From: HKST-UBA85 sp035654775 | GTDB lineage: Bacteria > Bacteroidota > Bacteroidia > Flavobacteriales > Flavobacteriaceae | Direction: 5' to 3' | Length of the DNA stretch: 28,854 nt | NCBI GenBank assembly: GCA_035654775.1 | Contig: DASRWB010000001.1 | Coordinates: 1-28,854, forward strand | Shown here: one piece after another, positions 18,052-24,788 of the stretch | How the letters are laid out: each line of letters begins with the position of its first letter | Position numbering within the stretch: the stretch's first letter is position 1 | The notes under the pieces: model-generated | Told to the model about the DNA's origin: nothing | The model's database searches: none | What the model saw: the letters and a program-made list of their open reading frames with translations, nothing else | Translations under genes and position numbers: made by a program

Positions 18052-18068
18052 TAAATAACAGTTATTTA
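18052..18068. promoter_or_regulatory. 17-bp palindrome upstream of diphosphomevalonate decarboxylase
   Basis: TAAATAAC and GTTATTTA flank a single A. It sits about 65 bp upstream of the -7 box of the mevalonate gene cluster, in the 174-bp stretch between it and the DUF4168 remnant. A perfect pair of 8-bp arms in AT-rich DNA can arise by chance, so it is only a candidate operator. Confidence 0.3.
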
Positions 18069-18132
18069 CCTTTTCTTTTTGATGATTTCAAAGACATTGT
18101 TTTTATGAGTCAAACATCTCATTTAGAAAAAG

Positions 18133-18140
18133 TATCTTTG
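18133..18140 (+). promoter_or_regulatory. -7 box of the mevalonate gene cluster
   Basis: TATCTTTG is an exact TAnnTTTG match. It predicts transcription starting near 18147, on the first in-frame ATG, which argues for the second ATG at 18162 as the translation start or for leaderless initiation at 18147. Confidence 0.55.
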
Positions 18141-18161
18141 TAAAAAATGGGTTCAGTTACA

Positions 18162-19241
18162 ATGACAGAAAAAGACTTCACATCCAAGCCTTATAAAACT
18201 TTACCGGAACACGGAATAATTACTTGGGAAGCACCAAGCAATATAGCGCTGGTAAAATATTGGGGAAAAAAAACAAATCAAATTCCGGAAAATCCATCTC
18301 TAAGTTTTACACTGAGTCGTTGTAAAACTATAACCACGTTAAGTTATTCCATAAAGGAAGATAACTCAGGCTTTGCTTTTGAAGTGTTTCTGGATGGAGA
18401 AAAAAAAGACAGCTTTAAGCCCAAAATCGAAACGTTTTTTAAGCGAATTGAACCGTATTTGCCTTTTTTAAAAGCCTATACGTTTAAGATTGAAACCACC
18501 AATACCTTTCCACACAGCTCCGGGATTGCTTCATCGGCCAGCGGAATGAGCGCATTGGCACTGTGTTTACTTAGTATAGAGAAAATGATTCATCCCGAGA
18601 TGACAGCGGATTTTTTTACCAAAAAAGCCTCTTTTCTGGCACGACTCGGCTCCGGAAGCGCCTGCAGAAGTGTGGAAGGAAGCCTGATAGTATGGGGAAA
18701 AACCAAAACCATCAAAGACAGTACTGACCTTTTTGGCACCAAATACCCGTATAAAGTACACGATAATTTTAACAACTACCAGGATACCATTTTGCTGGTA
18801 GACAAAGGCGAAAAGCAGGTAAGCAGTACGCTAGGACATAAGCTGATGCACAACCATCCTTTTGCAAAAACCCGGTTTAAACAAGCTCACGAAAACCTGG
18901 AAAAACTAAAAGGAATTCTGGAAAACGGAGACTTAAATCAGTTTATTGAAGTCATGGAAAGTGAAGCCTTAACCCTTCACGCCATGATGATGACCGGTTT
19001 TCCTTATTTTATTCTGATGAAACCCAACACACTCGAAATTATTAACAAAATCTGGAAGTACCGGCAGGATACCGGTTTGCCGGTAGGCTTCACCTTGGAT
19101 GCAGGCGCCAATGTACATGTGCTTTATCCTGAAGAACACACCAAACCGGTGCTAAAATTTATTAAAAACGAGTTAGTTGCATATTGTCAAAACGAACAAT
19201 ATATTTGTGACCAAATTGGCTTGGGAGCAAACCAATTATAA
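18162..19241 (+). CDS. mvaD: Diphosphomevalonate decarboxylase (mevalonate pathway)
   Basis: This GHMP-superfamily enzyme makes isopentenyl diphosphate from mevalonate diphosphate using ATP. Counting from the ATG at 18147 (364 aa), motifs are APSNIALVKYWGKK (29-42), the ATP loop PHSSGIASSAS (122-132), RSVEGS (174-179) and FTLDAGANVH with catalytic D318. From the preferred ATG at 18162 the protein is 359 aa. I chose 18162 because the predicted transcription start falls on 18147 and because the protein then begins MTEKDF. Either start keeps all motifs. It is followed 64 bp later by a mevalonate kinase-like gene, which supports the pathway role. Confidence 0.92.
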   Translation: MTEKDFTSKPYKTLPEHGIITWEAPSNIALVKYWGKKTNQIPENPSLSFTLSRCKTITTLSYSIKEDNSGFAFEVFLDGEKKDSFKPKIETFFKRIEPYLPFLKAYTFKIETTNTFPHSSGIASSASGMSALALCLLSIEKMIHPEMTADFFTKKASFLARLGSGSACRSVEGSLIVWGKTKTIKDSTDLFGTKYPYKVHDNFNNYQDTILLVDKGEKQVSSTLGHKLMHNHPFAKTRFKQAHENLEKLKGILENGDLNQFIEVMESEALTLHAMMMTGFPYFILMKPNTLEIINKIWKYRQDTGLPVGFTLDAGANVHVLYPEEHTKPVLKFIKNELVAYCQNEQYICDQIGLGANQL

Positions 19242-19252
19242 TATTATTTACG

Positions 19253-19260
19253 TATATTTG
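19253..19260 (+). promoter_or_regulatory. -7 box of the mevalonate kinase gene
   Basis: TATATTTG is an exact TAnnTTTG match in the gap after the decarboxylase gene. Transcription would start near 19267, at the left edge of the hairpin at 19265-19302. Confidence 0.5.
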
Positions 19261-19264
19261 ATTT

Positions 19265-19302
19265 CAATTTAGTTAACCGGCCAAGTAGTTAACACTAAAT
19301 TG
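19265..19302 (+). promoter_or_regulatory. Leader hairpin in front of mevalonate kinase
   Basis: CAATTTAG (19265-19272) pairs with CTAAATTG (19295-19302), and TTAAC (19273-19277) pairs with GTTAA (19288-19292). A 2-nt bulge and a 10-nt loop complete the structure, for 13 pairs in total. The structure ends 3 bases before the ATG at 19306, so folding could limit ribosome access. Like the hairpin at 2168-2212, it lies at the predicted 5' end of the transcript. Confidence 0.6.
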
Positions 19303-19305
19303 CTT

Positions 19306-20235
19306 ATGAAAGGACCACTGTTTTATTCAAAAATTCTGCTTTTTGGAGAGTATGGCATCATCAAAGACTCCAAAGGATTGTCAATTCCTTACAATTTCTA
19401 TAAAGGCGCGTTAAAAGTTTCAGCTAATTTAGCAAACGAAGCTAAAAAATCAAACCAAAGGCTTCAGGAGTTTGCCCGTTTTGTAGAAACCATAGATGCC
19501 GGTTTGGTTACGTTTAACCTGCAGGCTTTACAAGAAGACATAGCCGCAGGCATGTATTTTGACTCTTCCATACCTCAAGGCTACGGCGTAGGAAGCAGTG
19601 GCGCTTTGGTGGCCGCTATATACGACAAATATGCCTACAATAAAATTACGGTTCTGGAAAACCTAACTCGTGAAAAACTCCTGCAACTAAAAACCATATT
19701 TGCTGAAATGGAAGCTTTTTTTCACGGCAAATCTTCAGGACTCGATCCGCTGAACAGCTATTTGAGTATTCCTATTCTTATCAATTCCAAAGACAATATA
19801 GAAGCCACAGGCATACCTTCCCAAAAAACGCAGGGAAAAGGCGCTGTGTTTTTATTGGATAGTGGTGTAGTAGGCGAAACCGCGCCTATGGTACATATCT
19901 TTATGGAAAACATGAAGCAAGAAGGATTCCGTAATATGCTTAAAAACCAATTCATAAAACATACCGACGCCTGTGTGGAAGATTTTCTTAAAGGCGATGT
20001 AAAATCGCTCTTTAAAAATACCAAACAACTTTCAAAAGTGGTATTGAATCACTTTAAACCAATGATTCCGAAGCAGTTTCATGAACTGTGGAAAAAAGGA
20101 ATTGAAACCAACGAATACTATTTAAAATTATGTGGTTCCGGCGGCGGCGGATATATTTTAGGCTTTACCGAAGACATTGAAAAAGCCAAAAAAGCACTTT
20201 CCGGATATAAGGTAGAAGTGGTATACAACTTCTAA
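19306..20235 (+). CDS. Mevalonate kinase-like GHMP kinase
   Basis: The 309-aa protein belongs to the GHMP kinase superfamily: KILLFGEYGI at the N-terminus, the ATP loop PQGYGVGSSGAL (90-101), HGKSSGLDP with D147 and the C-terminal CGSGGGGYILG (276-286). It probably phosphorylates mevalonate. Phosphomevalonate kinase activity cannot be excluded, since no separate gene for that step is in the window. A TTG at 19300 would add two residues, but it lies inside the leader hairpin, so the ATG at 19306 is preferred. It follows diphosphomevalonate decarboxylase and precedes a prenyltransferase by 11 bp, forming an isoprenoid unit. Confidence 0.88.
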   Translation: MKGPLFYSKILLFGEYGIIKDSKGLSIPYNFYKGALKVSANLANEAKKSNQRLQEFARFVETIDAGLVTFNLQALQEDIAAGMYFDSSIPQGYGVGSSGALVAAIYDKYAYNKITVLENLTREKLLQLKTIFAEMEAFFHGKSSGLDPLNSYLSIPILINSKDNIEATGIPSQKTQGKGAVFLLDSGVVGETAPMVHIFMENMKQEGFRNMLKNQFIKHTDACVEDFLKGDVKSLFKNTKQLSKVVLNHFKPMIPKQFHELWKKGIETNEYYLKLCGSGGGGYILGFTEDIEKAKKALSGYKVEVVYNF

Positions 20236-20246
20236 AGCCTCAAAAA

Positions 20247-21155
20247 ATGAAGCTTTCCCGTAAACAAAAACACATTTTGCTAAAGTTTTTTAGCATGTTT
20301 TCTGTCATACGAGGGTACAACATTTTTATAATCATTCTGGCACAATACCTGGCTTCAGTATATATTTTAGCCCATCATTTACCGCTTAGAGAAGTAGTGC
20401 TGGACACAAACCTGCTCATGCTGGTACTGGCGTCTGCAGCGGCTATTGCCGGTGGCTATATTATCAACAATTTCTACGACTCCGAAAAAGATTTAATCAA
20501 CCGGCCGCAAAAAACCATGCTCGACAGGCTGGTGAGTCAAAACACCAAACTGTCTTTTTATTTTGTGCTGAATTTTGTCGCGGTTATTCTGGCCAGTTAC
20601 GTTTCCTTTCGGGCGGTGCTGTTCTTTTCCGCGTACATTTTTGGCATTTGGTTTTATTCGCATAAATTAAAAAAACTTCCCTTTATCGGGAATTTAACTT
20701 CGGCAATACTTACCATAACTCCTTTTTTTGTCATTTTTGTGTACTATAAAAATTTCGAACCGGTTATTTTTGTTCATGCCCTGTTTCTGTTTTTAATTAT
20801 TTCCATGCGCGAACTCACCAAAGACCTGGAAAACATAAAGGGCGATTTGGTGCAAAACTACAAAACCATACCTGTAGTATACGGCGAAAAAGCATCAAAG
20901 CAAATGCTTACCCTGCTTACAGCCTTAACCCTTATTCCGGCAGTATTACTGATATACAAGTTTCAGGTAGGAAAAATGAGCTACTATTTTTACTTCAGCA
21001 TTTTACTGTTGCTCTTTTTTCAGGCGATGCTTTGGAAATCAAACAGTAAAAAACAGTATGTTATCCTGCATAATATCCTGAAATTTATTATTGTTTCAGG
21101 AGTTTTGAGCATACCTTTAATAGACTTGAATTTGGTGCTGAATAAAATAACTTAA
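20247..21155 (+). CDS. UbiA-family prenyltransferase (geranylgeranylglycerol-phosphate geranylgeranyltransferase-like)
   Basis: The 302-aa integral membrane protein has about eight or nine hydrophobic segments. It carries both Asp-rich UbiA motifs: NNFYDSEKD (N74, D78, D82) and KDLENIKGD (192-200), which bind the prenyl diphosphate through Mg2+. UbiA enzymes join a polyprenyl chain to an acceptor such as a quinone ring, heme or glycerol-phosphate ether lipid. Homologues in flavobacteria are often annotated as archaeal-type ether-lipid prenyltransferases, but acceptor specificity cannot be read from sequence. It lies 11 bp after the mevalonate kinase gene, linking isoprenoid supply and use. 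Confidence 0.88.
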   Translation: MKLSRKQKHILLKFFSMFSVIRGYNIFIIILAQYLASVYILAHHLPLREVVLDTNLLMLVLASAAAIAGGYIINNFYDSEKDLINRPQKTMLDRLVSQNTKLSFYFVLNFVAVILASYVSFRAVLFFSAYIFGIWFYSHKLKKLPFIGNLTSAILTITPFFVIFVYYKNFEPVIFVHALFLFLIISMRELTKDLENIKGDLVQNYKTIPVVYGEKASKQMLTLLTALTLIPAVLLIYKFQVGKMSYYFYFSILLLLFFQAMLWKSNSKKQYVILHNILKFIIVSGVLSIPLIDLNLVLNKIT

Positions 21156-21180
21156 ATTCGTCAAGCAAAGGATTATCCGC

Positions 21181-21188
21181 TATCTTTG
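21181..21188 (+). promoter_or_regulatory. -7 box of the pseudouridine synthase-like gene
   Basis: TATCTTTG is an exact TAnnTTTG match. The predicted start near 21195 leaves a leader of about 10 nt before the ATG at 21205. Confidence 0.55.
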
Positions 21189-21204
21189 CAAAAAAAATAA
21201 AGAA

Positions 21205-22080
21205 ATGAGCAGAACGCAGGGAACAAATGGAAAGGGAAAATCTTCCGGTAGAGCACAAAAAACCGGAAAAGGAAAAACCTCCGGTCGCGGACGCGACACC
21301 GCCAAAAGCAAAAGTTTTGCCCGGGGTAATGCACCCTTAAAAAAGAAAGCGCCTAAACAAACCGCGAATAATCCCGAGGAAATACGATTGAATAAATACA
21401 TTGCCAATTCCGGAGTTTGCTCCCGAAGAGAAGCCGACGAACAAATTGCCATTGGTCTGGTTACTGTTAACGGAAAAGTAGTAACCGAAATGGGCTATAA
21501 GGTAAAACCCGAGGACGAAGTGCGCTATGACGGCGCAAGAATCAATCCCGAAGCCAAAGCCTATGTGCTACTCAACAAGCCCAAAGGTTTTGCCACTACA
21601 ACCAGCAATGAAAAAGACAGAACTGTAATGGATTTAGTAGCCAACGCTACATCGTCCAGAATAAAACCCATTGGAAGACTGGGAAGAAACAGTACCGGAT
21701 TGTTGCTTTTCACAAATGATGAAACCATAGTAAAAAAGTTTACCAATTCTAAAACCGGTGTACCGCGTTTATTCCACGTCGAACTGGATAAAAATGTAAA
21801 ATATGAAGACCTGAAAACCATTCAGGAAGGTTTTTCGTTAGATGGAAAACAAATTACCGTTGAAGAAATAAGCTATATAGAAGGCACTTCTAAAAATCAA
21901 ATAGGACTGAAAATAAAAAACACCGGCAATTCCATTATCAGAACCATTTTTGAACACTTTAAATACAACATTATAAAAATAGATTGTGTGGCTATTGCAC
22001 ACCTGACCAAAAAGGACATTCCGCGCGGGCATTGGAAACATTTAACCCAGCAAGAGGTTAATACGCTGAAAATGTTGTAG
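21205..22080 (+). CDS. RsuA/RluB/RluF-family pseudouridine synthase homologue with a non-consensus catalytic position
   Basis: The protein is 291 aa. Residues 1-57 are a basic, low-complexity tail rich in G, K, S and R, probably disordered and RNA-binding. An S4 RNA-binding domain follows (IRLNKYIANSGVCSRREAD, 60-78), then the synthase domain (VLLNKPKGFATT, 121-132). In this family the catalytic Asp lies in GRLD. Here residues 157-165 read GRLGRNSTG, so G160 replaces it. The C-terminal KKDIPRGHWKHLTQQEV block is intact. The protein therefore looks well conserved but may not make pseudouridine. It has its own promoter, although it sits next to the isoprenoid genes. Confidence 0.88.
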   Translation: MSRTQGTNGKGKSSGRAQKTGKGKTSGRGRDTAKSKSFARGNAPLKKKAPKQTANNPEEIRLNKYIANSGVCSRREADEQIAIGLVTVNGKVVTEMGYKVKPEDEVRYDGARINPEAKAYVLLNKPKGFATTTSNEKDRTVMDLVANATSSRIKPIGRLGRNSTGLLLFTNDETIVKKFTNSKTGVPRLFHVELDKNVKYEDLKTIQEGFSLDGKQITVEEISYIEGTSKNQIGLKIKNTGNSIIRTIFEHFKYNIIKIDCVAIAHLTKKDIPRGHWKHLTQQEVNTLKML

Positions 22081-22084
22081 TTGT

Positions 22085-22130
22085 AAAACAAACTTTTTTT
22101 TCAAAAAAAACAAACTTTTTCATTTTTTTG
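22085..22130 (+). terminator. A/T-tract region with a 14-bp direct repeat; possible weak terminator
   Basis: AAAACAAACTTTTT occurs at 22085-22098 and 22107-22120. CAAAAAAA (22102-22109) can pair with TTTTTTTG (22123-22130). It directly follows the pseudouridine synthase-like gene. An A/T-only stem is weak, so terminator activity is uncertain. Confidence 0.3.
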
Positions 22131-22163
22131 TATTTCATTTGTAATCACATTACCAAACAAAAA

Positions 22164-22328
22164 TTGAAAAGTGTTTTTACATTCGGGCTTTTGAAAAACA
22201 GGAAGTTAACATCAAAAGCAGCTCAACGGTTGGAGAACCGAATTTTAAAACAAGCTTCCGCAACGCTTTTTTCAAGCCAGCATTTGTATGGCTTTATACC
22301 TACTACCCAACCTAAACTTCAGGTTTGA
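22164..22328 (+). CDS. Possible small basic protein of 54 aa (TTG start), function unknown
   Basis: In the 320-bp gap before arginine decarboxylase, an open frame from a TTG encodes a 54-residue basic peptide beginning KSVFTFGLLKNRK and ending FIPTTQPKLQV. Its composition looks protein-like, with a helical middle (SKAAQRLENRILKQASATLF). A 7-of-8 match to the -7 box (TTCATTTG, 22134-22141) precedes it. There is no recognised domain, signal peptide or membrane segment. The frame stays open upstream to a TTG at 22128, but that would precede the predicted transcript. It may be a small gene, a leader peptide for the polyamine operon, or chance. Nothing else was recognised in 22329-22400. Confidence 0.35.
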   Translation: MKSVFTFGLLKNRKLTSKAAQRLENRILKQASATLFSSQHLYGFIPTTQPKLQV

Positions 22329-22400
22329 TATTCATTATTTCTTTTTATCTTACGGTAAATTTTAAATTCAAGCTACATTTTCACCCTTTAAAAAAACATA

Positions 22401-23798
22401 ATGAATACAAAATATATTGACCTTATAAGTCAAACCTTCTACTTTCCTCAAGAGGAATTCACCCTGGAAGACAAACACTTGCAGTTTCACGGCATAGATT
22501 TAATGCAATTGGTACAAACCTACGGTACACCGCTTAAATTCACCTATTTACCGCAAATATCAAACAATATCAACCGAGCAAAATCCTGGTTTGCCAAGGC
22601 GATTAAAAAAAACAAATACAAAGGAAAATACAACTACTGCTACTGCACAAAAAGCTCACACTTTAAGCACGTACTAAACGAAGCCCTCAAAAACGATATC
22701 CACATTGAAACCTCTTCGGCCTTTGATATTGATATTGTGGAAAACCTTAAAAAAGAAGGGAAAATCACCGACAAAACCTACGTGATATGCAACGGCTTTA
22801 AAAGAGATGAATACATCAAAAAAATTGCCAACCTAATCAACAACGGGCATAAAAACTGCATTCCCATCATTGACAATTATGAAGAAATTGACCTGCTTAC
22901 CCAGGACATTAAACGAAAATTTGACATTGGCATTCGCATCGCTTCGGAAGAAGAACCCAAATTCGAATTCTATACCTCCAGACTTGGTATTGGCTACAAA
23001 AACATCGTACCCTTTTACAACCGTCAAATTAAAGACAACAAAAAAGTAAAGCTTAAAATGCTTCACTTTTTTATAAATACCGGAATTCGCGACAACGCCT
23101 ACTACTGGAACGAGTTGTCCAAATGCCTTAAGGTCTATACCAGCCTGAAACGGATTTGCCCAACCTTGGACAGCCTGAACATTGGTGGCGGATTCCCCAT
23201 AAAAAACTCTCTGGCCTTCGATTTTGACTACGAATACATGGTAGACGAAATTGTACACCAAATAAAACTGGCCTGCGAAGAAGAAGAAGTAGCCGTACCA
23301 CATATATTTACCGAGTTCGGAAGCTTTACTGTTGGCGAAAGTGGTGGAGCTATCTATGAAGTGCTTTACCAAAAGCAACAAAACGACCGTGAAAAATGGA
23401 ACATGATAAACTCATCGTTTATTACCACACTACCCGATACCTGGGCCATTAACAAACGTTTTATTATGCTGCCTGTCAATCGGTGGCACGATACCTATGA
23501 AAGAGTATTGCTGGGTGGACTAACCTGCGACAGCGACGATTACTATAACAGCGAACAGCACATGAACGCCATATACCTGCCTAAATACAACAAAGAAAAA
23601 CCCCTGTATATCGGATTTTTTAACACAGGCGCTTATCAGGAAACCATTGGCGGTTTTGGCGGTTTACAACACTGCTTAATTCCATCCCCAAAGCATATAC
23701 TCATTGACCGGGACGCCGAAGGGAATTGGGTTACTTCCTTGTTTAGCGAACAGCAAAAAAGCGAACAACTTTTAAATATATTAGGCTATAAAAACTAA
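22401..23798 (+). CDS. Arginine decarboxylase, PLP fold type III
   Basis: The 465-aa protein has the alanine-racemase-like fold of ornithine/arginine decarboxylases. The PLP-binding lysine is K84 in YCYCTKSSH. The glycine-rich phosphate loop is LNIGGGFPI (259-267). The catalytic Cys-Asp pair is in GGLTCDSDD (C376, D377). It is shorter than the roughly 630-aa E. coli SpeA and matches the compact type I recognise in Flavobacteriaceae, which are annotated as arginine decarboxylases making agmatine. Specificity for arginine over a related substrate is from family knowledge. It lies 13 bp before a deoxyhypusine-synthase-like gene, as expected for polyamine synthesis. Confidence 0.88.
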   Translation: MNTKYIDLISQTFYFPQEEFTLEDKHLQFHGIDLMQLVQTYGTPLKFTYLPQISNNINRAKSWFAKAIKKNKYKGKYNYCYCTKSSHFKHVLNEALKNDIHIETSSAFDIDIVENLKKEGKITDKTYVICNGFKRDEYIKKIANLINNGHKNCIPIIDNYEEIDLLTQDIKRKFDIGIRIASEEEPKFEFYTSRLGIGYKNIVPFYNRQIKDNKKVKLKMLHFFINTGIRDNAYYWNELSKCLKVYTSLKRICPTLDSLNIGGGFPIKNSLAFDFDYEYMVDEIVHQIKLACEEEEVAVPHIFTEFGSFTVGESGGAIYEVLYQKQQNDREKWNMINSSFITTLPDTWAINKRFIMLPVNRWHDTYERVLLGGLTCDSDDYYNSEQHMNAIYLPKYNKEKPLYIGFFNTGAYQETIGGFGGLQHCLIPSPKHILIDRDAEGNWVTSLFSEQQKSEQLLNILGYKN

Positions 23799-23811
23799 AA
23801 AAATTAGGATA

Positions 23812-24786
23812 ATGAGTACAAAAGGAGAAATTTCAAAGTTTATAGAAAAATATTATTTACACTTCAATGCCGCGGCGTTGGTCGATGCCGCTAAAGGCTA
23901 TGAAGAGCAACTCAACAACAAAGCAAAAATGCTGGTGTCACTGGCCGGAGCCATGAGTACGGCCGAGCTGGGTAAAATTTTTGCCGAAATCATTCGCCGC
24001 GATAAAGTTCATATTATCTCCTGTACCGGAGCAAACCTCGAAGAAGACTTGATGAACCTCGTGGCTCATTCCCACTATAAACGCGTGCCAAACTACCGTG
24101 ATTTAACCCCGCAAGACGAATGGGAACTCCTGGAAAAAGGCCTGAACCGCGTTACAGATACCTGTATTCCCGAAGAAGAAGCCTTCAGAAGACTACAGGC
24201 GCATATTTTTAAAATATGGAAAGAAGCCGAAGAAAAAGGCGAGCGCTATTTTCCCCACGAGTTTATGTACAAACTTCTGCTTTCCGGTGTGCTCGAACAA
24301 TACTATGAAATTGATGTAAAAGACTCCTGGATGTATGCAGCAGCCCAAAAAAACCTGCCCATTATCGTTCCCGGCTGGGAAGACAGCACCATGGGAAATA
24401 TTTTTGCCAGCTACGTACTTAAAGGCGAATTAAAAGCGAGCACCATGAAATCCGGAATCGAGTACATGACCTTTCTGGCCGATTGGTACACCCAAAATTC
24501 CAAAAACGGTATCGGATTCTTTCAAATAGGTGGCGGCATTGCAGGCGATTTCCCCATTTGTGTAGTGCCTATGCTGTATCAGGATATGGAAAGAACCGAC
24601 ACGCCATTCTGGAGTTATTTTTGCCAGATTAGCGATTCTACTACCAGTTACGGATCCTATTCCGGAGCCGTACCTAACGAAAAAATTACCTGGGGGAAAC
24701 TCGATATCAACACACCAAAGTTTATCATTGAAAGCGACGCAACCATTGTAGCACCTCTAATTTTTGCCTATTTACTGGACATGTAA
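23812..24786 (+). CDS. Deoxyhypusine synthase-like protein (probable polyamine aminobutyl transferase)
   Basis: The 324-aa protein has the deoxyhypusine synthase fold: LAGAMSTAELG (44-54), the NAD-site stretch ISCTGANLEED (69-79), VPGWEDSTMGN (186-196) and IGGGIAGDFPI (239-249). Near the C-terminus, ITWGKLD holds K296, matching the catalytic lysine that forms the enzyme-intermediate imine in human deoxyhypusine synthase. Bacteria lack eIF5A, and characterised bacterial homologues make homospermidine, so a small-molecule polyamine product is likely. The gene is 13 bp after arginine decarboxylase and 2 bp before a GNAT/nitrilase fusion, so the three genes form one operon. Confidence 0.9.
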   Translation: MSTKGEISKFIEKYYLHFNAAALVDAAKGYEEQLNNKAKMLVSLAGAMSTAELGKIFAEIIRRDKVHIISCTGANLEEDLMNLVAHSHYKRVPNYRDLTPQDEWELLEKGLNRVTDTCIPEEEAFRRLQAHIFKIWKEAEEKGERYFPHEFMYKLLLSGVLEQYYEIDVKDSWMYAAAQKNLPIIVPGWEDSTMGNIFASYVLKGELKASTMKSGIEYMTFLADWYTQNSKNGIGFFQIGGGIAGDFPICVVPMLYQDMERTDTPFWSYFCQISDSTTSYGSYSGAVPNEKITWGKLDINTPKFIIESDATIVAPLIFAYLLDM

Positions 24787-24788
24787 CC

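Noticed and set aside
17598..18146. Intergenic stretch of about 550 bp examined for a tRNA or small RNA
   Set aside because: It holds the terminator, the DUF4168 remnant, a palindrome and a -7 box; no cloverleaf or other RNA gene was seen.
22833..23381. Leftward open frame of 182 codons
   Set aside because: It lies inside the arginine decarboxylase gene and reflects that gene's codon use; no motif, no promoter.
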